Assembly: GCF_000208745.1 (NCBI RefSeq)
Contig: NC_030856.1
Coordinates: forward strand, 13,866,820 to 13,930,819
Length of the DNA: 64,000 nt
Source of the DNA: Theobroma cacao
Lineage: Eukaryota > Streptophyta > Magnoliopsida > Malvales > Malvaceae
Direction: 5' to 3'
The first letter of the stretch is position 1, and every line of letters begins with the position of its first letter. Made by a program: the position numbers and the translations under genes. The notes under the pieces are model-generated. The model worked only from the letters and a program-made list of their open reading frames with translations. It searched no databases and had not been told where the DNA came from. Positions 34,151-44,731 of the stretch are shown here, one piece after another.

Positions 34151-37134
34151 TGTCACGACCTGGAACTCCCATCGGGCCCGTGACAACCGTCGCGACATCC
34201 CGATAGGCACTCATTACCCCGAATGCCGATCGGAACCCCGCAAGGCTTAGCATCAGCTTCCGCATCTCCCCGGTGAGCGACAGTTATTAAATCTCGCATT
34301 TCAAGAAATCATAAGTCATTTCCAAATCAAATCAATAAAATATTATTTTTTGACTCACAAGGGCATTTTCGTCATTTTTCTTTGATAATACCAAAACTCG
34401 CCAAAAACATTGTGTAAAAGCTAAATATGTTCATACATATTTTAAATCAGATAACTAAAGTATAAAATTACTTTTACAATGACACGTGGGCCCCTAACTA
34501 ACCAGTAAGATGCGAGTCTGTGAACCTATAATTTTGACAATGCAAGGCTAACTGAAGTCCTTGATGCAATCGACTATCTATCGGCTATCTCGAACCTGAA
34601 ATGTGGGGAATTGAGGGTGGTGAGATTATAAAATCCCAGTGAGTAAACAGACACCATCTAAACTATCTAAAGGCGAGTAAATGGAGACAATTAAAAATAA
34701 TTAACTTCAGTAAATTTTTCACATCACGAATATTTATTTCAACCAAATAATCAATATGGCTCATGAATTACTCAAAACTTGGCTTATGCCAAATCCTGTA
34801 CTCAAGGACACTTGGACCAGGGGTATCCAACCGAGCCCGCAAGGCTGTTAAAAATTCATATTTCGCATAAATCATATTTTTATTTTGAAACATAGCTGTT
34901 CATTGGAGTTGGCTGAGTCTCACTCTCACACGGTGGTCCACGTGAAGTGCACTCAAAAAGCCCACCTCAAGAGATACCCTATGTGCCTCTACGACCGAGA
35001 TGAGAATATAAAGGAGTTTACCGTGCCCTTTTAATAGGCTGGCCCACGGAATCCCCCACCACTGCAGTAGCTAATCTTTTATCTACCACCTGATTTATAA
35101 AATCTTTTTTTGCATGACATGACAATTTATCGCAACCTAGCCTCTCAAGGCTGAATACACAGTACAAATAATTCTAACACCAAAAATCAGTTTAGCCATT
35201 CATGCTCATATATTGTCATAAGTCATTCAATTTAAAACCATAAATTTACAACACAAGCAAGCAGTCTCCAATTACTCTATTTTCAAAATCATCATTCAAT
35301 TTTTCCAGAAAATTTATAAAATCACAATTTTTCCTAAAACATAGCAATTTACCATTTAAACCCATTTTCCATAAAATCACACAATTGTATAAAACTACTC
35401 TAGATAATTAAGACGATAATAAATTTACTCACAGTTTCTGAAAACTAAATTCGGGTACTCCAACTATTACTCCTCGAGTGCGACTTCTTTGCCCTTATTA
35501 GAGGATTCGCAACCTTGACAAATTGTACAATTAAGAGGTTTACTACTTTGGTACTAAACCAAAATAAACTAATTTATACTACTAATGCATGATATGAAGT
35601 GCAAAATGTCTAAATTTTGCCTAAATGAGATGTTAACCTATTTCGATCTTTTACCCGATAAATCGATATACGCGTCCTTTTAAACTCTAAATTAATTTTT
35701 TTCAATTTCTATACCTCAATTGAACCCAAATTGACTTAATGTTCCTCAGTGTAGTGCAAATTATCAGTCTCGGTAGAAAATTACGAAAATACCCCTAGTG
35801 GGTAAAAATTCGTATTTTTGCTCTGAAAATTCCCATTATTTTTCTAGGCTCATAATTCATCATTATTCATCATAATTCCTCAAATAAACATCAAGATCAG
35901 CAGCCAATATTCCCCTAGAAAATTCAGCATAATGGGTTTCAATGGGAGAAAATTATTTCTCTAGCTTATTTTTGCTATATTTCAATATAACCTAACTAAA
36001 ATCACTTAATTCAATTAAAATCAACCAAAACTCAAGNNNNNNNNNNNNNNNNNNNNNNNNNNNNNNNNNNNNNNNNNNNNNNNNNNNNNNNNNNNNNNNN
36101 NNNNNNNNNNNNNNNNNNNNNNNNNNNNNNNNNNNNNNNNNNNNNNNNNNNNNNNNNNNNNNNNNNNNNNNNNNNNNNNNNNNNNNNNNNNNNNNNNNNN
36201 NNNNNNNNNNNNNNNNNNNNNNNNNNNNNNNNNNNNNNNNNNNNNNNNNNNNNNNNNNNNNNNNNNNNNNNNNNNNNNNNNNNNNNNNNNNNNNNNNNNN
36301 NNNNNNNNNNNNNNNNNNNNNNNNNNNNNNNNNNNNNNNNNNNNNNNNNNNNNNNNNNNNNNNNNNNNNNNNNNNNNNNNNNNNNNNNNNNNNNNNNNNN
36401 NNNNNNNTTTGTTTTATTAATTCCTTAAATTCTAGCCATCCATTTATTTCCAAATTTTCACCATACACTTGTCCCACATATCCATAGTTTAGATAAAATT
36501 CTCAGGCTTATCCAAAGTCTTGGTGGAGTAATTTTGAAATTTACACTTTTACCCCCGTAAAAGTCAAAATACATTTTGCCCCAAAAACTGAAAAATTGCC
36601 CATAGACATATTTTTCATCCCTTATACTCATACCATTCTCCAATTTGTCAAATTTGATCTAAATTCTCTCACAATCTCAAATTTTGTCCGTGGGTGGAAA
36701 AATTACGATTTTTGCCCCTACACTCCAAAAATCACTGGAATTAAACTTTTTCACTGCCAAACCCTCAAATTATACTCCAATACTCAAATCATACTCCAAT
36801 AAGTTAAATGGGGCCAAAAAAAAAATCTTTTCTCAAAATTCTCATTTTGTCCTTATGTGGCAAATGACCATTTTGCCCCTAGATAGTGAAAATTTCGATT
36901 TGACTCCAAATTGATCCTCGAATTTCGAATTACCATTTTGAGTCATCCCTGTACTGTGAAACTCTTAATTTCACCTAAAAATTCCTATTTGAACTAGTTC
37001 GAGGCTCAATCGACTTAATGGTACCATTAGGGGCAATATCGTCTTTTAACGATTCCTCGAACTTCGTAAACATGCAAACATTCTGTTGAGCATGTAAATG
37101 ACGTCGTAATTATTTTATAGAACAAGGTTTGACA
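34151..37134 (-). repeat. 5' LTR (right) of the large LTR element
   Basis: Begins TGTCACGACCTGG and ends AGGTTTGACA. Contains a gap of 371 N at 36037-36407. The same family as the solo LTR at 51990 and the partial LTR at 63664. Confidence 0.9.
36037..36407. other. Assembly gap (N run)
   Basis: 371 undetermined bases at nearly the same place in this LTR as the gap in its partner, likely a region where the two copies could not be separated. Confidence 1.
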
Positions 37135-37139
37135 CCCTT

Positions 37140-37640
37140 CTAGGCACTTCACATGACTTTTGTAACATTCACTAGTCTAGACGTAACATCTCTAGACACA
37201 TATATCATATACATATCAAGCATATCTTCATTTTCCTGTAACCTGGTTTCATAATCATATTAACATTATCTAGCTTAGGCATCATATCTTTAGGCATTTT
37301 TCATTATTCATAGGCATTTACTAGTCTAGGAATACTTCCTCTAGACATACATATCATAGTAGCATATACATATCATACATTTCGTTATAGGAAGCGCACA
37401 TGCACACCTAGTCATTATTCTCTTAATTATAGAACTCTCCACAAACCTCGATAACACAGGTTTCCTTCTCCAATACTTGTACAATTCAACTTACCAAAGC
37501 CTTAATTTCAGTTTAATAGTTTAACATTTAAACATTGGGCAAAAGTTTTACTCCTCATTGTCATCAGTCATATAGCAACAAATAAGCATTAACATTTATA
37601 ACACATTTCTTTATTTCATAGGTAAATTCGAGCAACAATG
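37140..37640. other. Non-coding sequence with ACTAGTCTAG/TCTAGACA words
   Basis: No gene. TAGTCTAG and CTCTAGACA occur twice each (about 37171-37198 and 37321-37348), a short internal duplication of roughly 150-bp period. It is the pre-insertion neighbour of 27461, because the large LTR element split the site. Confidence 0.45.
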
Positions 37641-38299
37641 CCAAAAATATTTTGTCGGATTAATCCACGTAAATGCACATGGCAGTAAAAGTAATATAAA
37701 GTTAAGTCGAGTATCATTTCCCATAAAGATTTGTACCTATTCTTACTAAGTAGTAAATTTATAACAAAATCTATCTTATCCAAGCACTCAATTTTGAATG
37801 GTTGATTAAATTAAAAATAGTTATTAAAGTAAGTAATTAAGGAAGAATATAATTTCACTAAGAAAAATATTAATTTAAAATCAATGATTATGGTGAATTT
37901 AATCATTCTCCTTAACATAGATTAATAGGATACAGAGCTAACCTAGAATTCATATTATGTATAAGTCTCTGTCAAGATGATGCACACATACCTTTTCAAA
38001 ACTAATTCCATGTGTCTATGTAAATTAATTAGAAATGGTTCATTACGTTCATATTCTAATTTGGCTGCCTAAGGTATTAAGGTATATGTCTATCCTAAAT
38101 ACGAAATATTACTTAAGTCCAAAGTGAATCTAACATAAGCTATTGTAAACTATGGTTTATTCTAAACTCCCTCTATTGAGTTGCATTTAGAGACCTAAGA
38201 CATTTCAACTAGTGATCAAGCAGTGAAAAGCAATAAGTACAGAATTGAATAAACCATGCATTGGTTGTGTTGTCCACTAAATCCACGACACCAGATGGA

Positions 38300-39230
38300 A
38301 ACAACGTTGAGGTAAGTAGTGGTCTTGACAACCTTGACTTCAACTTCCCAAGAAACAGCTTCAAACAAGAATTAAACAACAACACATGTTGGCTTGGCTC
38401 AAAATGTCGTTCAACGATATTTTTGTCATGTCATCTTTTTTTTTCTTTTTTGTGTATATTCTAGCATTTTCATAGGCGTCTAATTGTATCTCATCCATCT
38501 CGTTGAATTAGAGTAATCACTTTTCACCCTTAGTTTCTAAATCGAAGTTTAACTTTTTAATAGCCCAAAAAGCCTTATGCACTAATTCCATCGCAAGTGA
38601 CATGCTTTTCCATAGACCAAACAGTAGGGAGGCATACCAATAGGGGTTTTGTAGCTATCCTATAGGCCCATAATGGATCATTGAGTCTTTAAGCCTAGTC
38701 CTTCCTCGATAGAGATACTATCTTTTCTACAATTCGCTTAATTTCTTAGTTAGATACATCAACTTGTCCGCTTGTTTGGGGATGATCTGCTGTTGCCACC
38801 TTATGAGACACTCCATACTTTGTAAGCAAAGCGGTGAAGGATTTATTGCAAAAGTGGCTACCTTTATCACTTATTATTGCTTTTGGTGTGCCGAATCTTG
38901 AGAAAATGTTCTTCCTTAGAAATTTTAATATGACCTTTGCATCATTGTAGGTAGTGTTGAAGCTTCCACCTGCTTTGATACATAGTCCACAACTGCCAAA
39001 TGAAATGATTGTTGAATAATGAGATGAAAGATCCCATAAAATCAATCCCCCAAACGTTGAATAACTCTACTTCCAAAATATTGTTTAACGACATCTCATT
39101 TCATCTTGAGATATTCTCCGCTCATTGACATCTGTCACAACGTAAGACAAAATTATTAACATCTTTAAAAGTGTGGGCTAGAACAAACCTGATTGTAAGA
39201 CTTTTGCACTGTACACTCTCCTCCAAAATG
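38300..39230 (-). pseudogene. Integrase remnant of the Athila-type element
   Basis: The best-kept part, 38746-39045, reads with [17 protein letters not shown] (second catalytic Asp) and [12 protein letters not shown]. The usual third catalytic Glu in the GQxEVSN context is Asp here. Upstream there is a WGIDFMG-type match (first Asp) and remnants of the zinc-binding RCDRCQ; downstream YKTPIGMPPY and ACHL. Several stops, so not functional. Confidence 0.8.
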
Positions 39231-39604
39231 ACCTCCATAGTCCGATGAATGGCAATGCTTCAAAACACTTTCAACTTCCTTCTTTGGGATCCACCTCTTC
39301 AAAACTTTATCTGCATATTGCTTAAACAAATATGGTTCATCCTATACAAAAAATATAACATCATGAAGAAACTTCTTTTTTGATGAAAATTTAAGTTAGG
39401 AGGAAAAAGTTTGCTTACAATGTAGTTGACATAATTAGCATACTAGGGTTCCCTCTTTTGACTAACAAATAATAACTGCTCATCAAGAAAATTTTATTTA
39501 ATCAAAGTTATGTTATTACCTGAGTTAGCATTGTTCAACCTTGATAGATGATATGCCACTTGATTCTCTATGCCTTTTTGATCTTTCATTTCCAGGTCAA
39601 ATTC

Positions 39605-39960
39605 TTATAACAGGAATATCCATCTTATTAATCTTGGCTTGGCATCTTTCTTAGCAATCAAGTACTTAATTGTTGAGTGGTTAATGTAAACAACAACTTT
39701 CGTACCAATCAAGTAAGAATGGAATTTATCAAAAGCATATACAACAAGTGATAGTTCTTTCTTGGTGGTGGTGTAATGCCTTTGCATTTCTGTCAAAGTC
39801 TTCTTAGCATAGTATCTAGAATGTAAAATTTTATCTTTTCTCTGTCATAGCACTGCTTCTACAGCATAGTCATTAGCATTACACATGAATTCAAATGGAA
39901 GTGACCAACCAGGAACTACAATGATGGGTGTAGATATTAGCCTATTTTTCAATTCTTCAA
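39605..39960 (-). pseudogene. RNase H remnant
   Basis: The 63-residue open piece contains [39 protein letters not shown], cited here only as landmarks YTTTKKEL and YLIGTKVVV, the conserved core of gypsy RNase H. The catalytic Glu of KKEL is kept. Flanking frames are broken. Confidence 0.75.
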
Positions 39961-40075
39961 ATGTTGCACGACAATCATCATCTAACTTAAAAGGGAACAT
40001 CTTTTTCTAACAAATTACATAAGGTTTAGAGATTTTGGAAAAATCCTTAATAAATCACCAATAAAACCCAATGTG

Positions 40076-40860
40076 TTAAAGGAAACTTCTAATACTTTGT
40101 ACTGAATTTGGTGGTGGGAGTTTCTTAATTGTCTTTATTTTAGCCTTGTCCACGTCCAATGCTTTGTTGGAAACCTTATGTCTGAGAACTATACCTTTTT
40201 GTACCATAAAGTGACACTTTTCCAAATTCAAAACCAAATTTGTTTCCTCACATCGTTTTAAAGCCCTGTTAAGAGTAAATAAACGATAATCAAAATTACT
40301 ACCAAAAATAGAGAAGTCATCCATAAATACCTCAAGTGACTACTCCACCATAGTAGAGAATAAATCCATCATGCATTGTTGGAAGGTAGTTGGACCATTA
40401 CAGAGTCCAAATGGCGTCTTTTGAAAAGCAAATGTGCCATAAGGACATGTAAATCTCATTTTCTCTTGATCTTTTAAAGCTATCACTATCTAGTTGTATC
40501 CCGATTACCCATCTAGGAAACAATAGAATTCTTTCCCTACTAACCTATCTAACATTTGATCAATAGAAAAGGTAATGGAAAATGGTCTTTCTTCGTAGCT
40601 TTATTGAGTTTTTTATAATCCATGCATACTTTTCATTTTATTACGATTCTCGTGGGAATGAGCTCGTTATTATCATTAGTAGCTACTGTTAGCCCACCCT
40701 TCTTTGGTACACATCGTATTAAACTTACCCATGCACTATTTGATATAGGATAGATAATGCCAATGTCCAGCCATTCAATAATCTCCTTTTTTACCACCTT
40801 CTTCATTTGAGTCCCTGTTGATGCTCTATGGTGGCTTTGTGACCTTCCTCTAATAGGATT
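40076..40860 (-). pseudogene. Reverse transcriptase remnant
   Basis: Translating the - strand gives IIYPISNSAWVS, VPKKGG, MDYKKLNKAT, HFPLPF and the active-site FMDDF at about 40320, in that order, with in-frame stops (for example after the YKKLNKA region and before FMDD). The motifs and spacing match Athila/Tat-type gypsy reverse transcriptase. Confidence 0.8.
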
Positions 40861-41509
40861 TTATGTATGTATATTGAGGGACTAATCCCCTTTACATTTG
40901 TAATCGTCCATCTTAATGCCTTCTTATGCTCTCTCAGAACTTTCAACAATTTGTCTTTCTACGTGTTAATAAGACCGGATGAAATGATAACAGGAAGTGT
41001 AGATGAGTTACCAAGATAAGCATACCTCAAATGATTTGGTAGGGGTTTTAATCTTAACTTTAGAGGTTCCTCGATAGATGGCCTTACTAGTGTAAGTGTT
41101 GGTGAAGTATCCAACTTTTTATATTGTGTCCTCAAACATGGGAAGAAGCATCCAACAAATTTATGCGCTCAATAACATCTTTGTCCCCTTTCCCTGAATT
41201 AGCTACTAAGGAAGCTTCAAATGGGTCCACAGGGTGTCTCTCCTCACCCACTTCTCTTGTGGCTTTATCAACTATATTCACTACATAGCACTCATCATGA
41301 TCGTTTTTAAAGCATTAAAGAAATTGAAGGTTACCTTTTGTTCCTAGACTCTCAAGGTAAGTTTTCCTTTTTCTACATCTATGAGTGCTCTAATGGTATG
41401 TAGGAAAAGTCTACCCAGAATGATTGGAATCTCTTTGTCTTTTTACATATCGAGTACCACAAATCAATTGGCAAGATGAACTTGTCCACTTTTACTAATA
41501 CATTTTCTA

Positions 41510-41660
41510 CAATGCCTCATGGATATGTGATGTTGCGGTCTATCGGTTGTAAAGTCACTATAGTGGGCTGGATCTCTTCCAAGCCTAATTTCTTATAAAT
41601 CAGCAATGGCATAAGGTTGATGCTAGCTCCCAGATCACTCAATGCCTTGACAAAATAGTA
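41510..41660 (-). pseudogene. Aspartic protease remnant
   Basis: The - strand reads DLGASINLMPLLIYKKLGL, with the DLGAS active-site triad typical of Athila-type proteases, then a stop where family members read ITYPRG. gag upstream is missing: LTR-like sequence follows almost at once at 41690. Confidence 0.75.
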
Positions 41661-42310
41661 TGCCCCTGATCACTTAATGCCTTAGAGATCATGCACACAT
41701 ACTTTTTCAAAACTAATTCCATATGTTTATGTAAATTAATTAGAAAAGGTTTAATGAGTTTGTGTTCTAATTTGGCTAACTAGGTATTTAGGTATATGTC
41801 TATCTTAAATATGAAATTATCACCTAACTCCGAAGTGAATTGAACATAGGCTATTCAAAACTATGGTCTTTTCTAAACTCTCTCTGTCTAGTTGTACTTA
41901 GAGACCCAAGACATTTCAACTGGTGATCAAGCTGTGGAAAGCAATAAATACAGAATTGAATAAACCATGCATCATCCATTAATTTTAAGCAAAGAGAAAT
42001 CATATATTCGAACTACATAATGAAATAACCCATAATCTTAGAAAATAAATTTAGTTTGTCATTGTTTTTACAATAGACAAAATTAATTCAAAAGAAAAAA
42101 ATCATTTCTACAGCAAAAGAATAAGAAAGAAATGAAGAGTAAAGAAATATCGAAGCCACTTTTTGATTCTTGATCTTTGGTTGCCTTCGATTTCTTCTCA
42201 TTTCTTTCACTAGTGAACCCTTTTTTTTTCTCTCAAAAACTGTCGTTCATTCACTTTATGAGCCTTCTCTCTCAACTACTGAAAGTCACCTATTTATAGC
42301 CTCTAGAAAA

Positions 42311-44097
42311 CCCTAAAAACTCATTTCCCAATTGGCTACACTTTAATAATCCACATTAGAGAGTCGCAGCCTTGCTCCATGGGCGACATGGCACTGCTAA
42401 CTTGTATAAATTTTTTCCTTGTTTTTCAATTGGTGTCGTGATGCTCCTCTTTGGGTGTTGTGGTGCTGGTCTCTCAGGTTTTTATATGAGAGCCATGATG
42501 CTTCCTTGCACTGCGGCCTTGAGCGTTGCAATGCAGTAGCGCTGCTCCGTGGCTTGCTTTGGTTTAGAACTTCTACAATTACTCATTTTGCAATGCGATT
42601 TTGTCCTATTTTGATGTTGATCTGGACAAAATGGTAAACATGAAAATTGTAGCTTTGCCTCTCAGATTTTCAATGGTCTAAGAATCATGTTGATTGGATA
42701 TCTGTAGCTTGAGTTATGTCCGAATTACTACAATATATTTAGTGAAAATTTGCTCGTAGTCTCCATTGTATAATTCATCATCATTGAACTTTATGCATTT
42801 GAAAATCTAGAACCACACGAACTAAATCAGCATTGGCTTAAAATAGGGCTTTCAACATGAAAATAAACTAGTACTACTTGAATTAACTTAAGTTAACATA
42901 ATTTAACTAATCAACTAAAAACATAAAAACTGTCTAACTTACAACTTTTATGTTTACCACTTCACCCAGTTCAGTCTGGAAGAACGTCAAAAATCTTGTC
43001 AAAATTGATGCACTGTAGCAGTTCTGGAGCAATTATGATTTCTGTTAATTAATCGGGTAAGATTGCAACTCACATAGTCTGATGAGGAAATCCCAACTGA
43101 AATTAACTTCTTTCTTCATCCTACTTGGCCTAACTTCAAAGCGTATAAAAACAACCTTTTAGAGGAAAAAAGGGAAGGAGGAGAAAAACACCAGATTGAC
43201 ATCTGAGAGTCAAACTACATAGTTATTAAAGGAATTTGAAGGATTCAAGGAGATTTGGAGATCAAGAATACATTCCTTAGTTTTTTCTATCTTTTTGTTA
43301 TTCTTTTATTCTCTTGGTTTTAATGTTTAAATTTTATTCAATGATAATGTATGACTTGATGGGAAACTAAGTTTTTAATTTAAGATTATGATTGAACTCA
43401 ATATATAGTCTGAATTATTTATCTCTCTTTTACTTATGTTTGATAGATTTAAGTTGTTTATTTTATTTTGTTCTTAATGCTTCTAGTTGACTAGCCACCA
43501 ATTAGATTGAATTGGAAACTTAAGTTAAACCTTACGAAGGAGATTTAGGTAGACCTTGAATAGAATAACATATAATCGAATACACTTAGTTGATTAGCTA
43601 ATTTGATTTGCATATAGGGTAGACATACACTTATAAGCCATACGTAGTCAAAATTCGAGTACGAACTTAATGAATCTTTCTTTAATATAATTTTCATAGA
43701 CATATAGTAAATTAATTGGGAAAGGTATTTTTATGAAAAACTCGACAGAGATTTGTAAATAATTTAAGACTCTAGGTTAGCAACTTAATCCATTAAATTG
43801 AGTTAAAAGAGAGAGAGAGAGACAAGAATAAGATAAAGTGTTGAGGGATATTATAATCTTAGGTCTGGTAGTCATTCACATTTAACAAAGTAAGTTTGCA
43901 TAGATTAGTTTTCATTATTAGTTTATTAATTTAAATATATTTTTTTAATTTTAATTGTTTAGATAAAATTAAAGTGTGTTAATTTTAGCAATTAACTGTA
44001 AGAATTAATTCAATTATCTGTGGGATCGACATTCTACTCATCTGTATATTATCTTTGCGATACGTACACTTGCGTGAGTAGAAAATTGAACAACATA
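42311..44097 (+). repeat. LTR-like fragments, including a Tat/Athila-type LTR 3' end
   Basis: 43200-44097 contains TGTGGGATCGACATTCTACTC and CGTACACTTGCGTGAG near its end, the usual 3' part of this LTR group, on the + strand. 43550-43780 resembles the reverse complement of 37960-38130. A (GA)n run is at about 43808-43822. 42310-42900 is AT-poor with TTGCAATGC-like words. No gene. Confidence 0.5.
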
Positions 44098-44731
44098 TGC
44101 CTACCAAGGCTATAAGGGTCCTTGAAGCATCACAATATGCAAAATGATATGCAAGTGAACACACACAAGCATTAGCCCTTAAGCACACAAGCACACATCA
44201 CACCCCACACACAAGCAATAGAAGATTAAAGGAGTAAGAAAGTGAGAAAAAATTTGAAAGTGAAATATCTTGTATTAATGAGTCAACAACTATACAAATG
44301 TGTTACAAGAAAGGTATTTAGAGACAAGGATCCCTTAACAGCTATCTAGGCTATACAAGGCAAAAATGAGTGGGAATTTCCCTACGAGGGAAAGTTACAT
44401 TCCAAGCAATTCAAGCCGCTACAAGGGCTACAGTGGTGTACCGATTCTACCCCTGCAGCATTGTGTAGTCTCATGTGGCTGGCATGCTTACATGGTGCTA
44501 TTGTGGATGGCCTTGCTGTCCTGATGTGTGTCATTTAGGTGTAGGCACTATGCACACATGGCGAGCTGACTCGATAGGGTGCGAGCTAGCTCACCCATGT
44601 GTAAGTGCTATGCCCACACCCTGCACGGCCCGCTCACATGTCACATTACCAAAGGGGTTTTCTCCCCCACATGTTGGCACCTCAGTGGACCACCCGACTC
44701 CCTCTAGTGCCCTGAACTGTCGTTCATGACA
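44098..44731. repeat. Dispersed ~650-bp repeat, copy 2
   Basis: Same orientation and limits (TGCCTAC...ATGACA) as copy 1 at 24966. Internal indels relative to copy 1 include a duplicated GAGCTGACTC/GAGCTAGCTC piece near 44562-44592. Flanks ACATA and CAAAG do not match, so no target duplication is visible. Confidence 0.75.

Larger units (their letters stand above)
27462..37134 (-). mobile_element. Complete large non-autonomous LTR retrotransposon (LARD-like)
   Basis: Left LTR 27462-30587, internal 30588-34150, right LTR 34151-37134. LTRs run TGTCA...TTTGACA and match over their length with scattered, mostly C/T and G/A, differences. Flanking target duplication CCCTT (27457-27461 and 37135-37139) is perfect. 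Beside the right LTR the - strand has TGGTATCAGAGTA (34131-34143), complementary to the 3' end of initiator Met-tRNA. Beside the left LTR a - strand polypurine tract TAAGGGGGGT lies at 30593-30602. So the element is on the - strand. The 3.56-kb internal region has no gag or pol reading frame. Both LTRs contain assembly gaps, so lengths are estimates. Confidence 0.92.
37640..42310 (-). mobile_element. Decayed Athila-type Ty3/gypsy retrotransposon
   Basis: Polyprotein remnants on the - strand in the order protease, reverse transcriptase, RNase H, integrase (reading from 41660 down to 38300), all with stops or frameshifts. LTR remnants flank them: a ~285-bp segment at 37975-38258 is repeated at 41690-41975 in the same orientation (shared GCACACATAC.TTTTCAAAACT, AATAAACCATGCAT). 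gag and the ends next to both LTRs are missing. A TATAAATAG in - orientation at about 42290 may be the old LTR promoter. The left outer end near 37640 is a guess. Confidence 0.8.

Noticed and set aside
38261..38464. 67-codon + strand ORF
   Set aside because: It lies opposite the decayed integrase C-terminal region of the Athila-type element and resembles no protein.
42419..42637. 72-codon Cys/Trp-rich ORF
   Set aside because: Short, with no homologue recognised, inside LTR-like sequence and built of repeated TTGCAATGC/GTGGTGCTG-like words.
24966..44731. A single 19-kb LTR element bounded by the two ~650-bp repeats
   Set aside because: Flanks AAGTA/CCCTT and ACATA/CAAAG give no target duplication, no primer site or purine tract adjoins, and the space between is filled by other elements.
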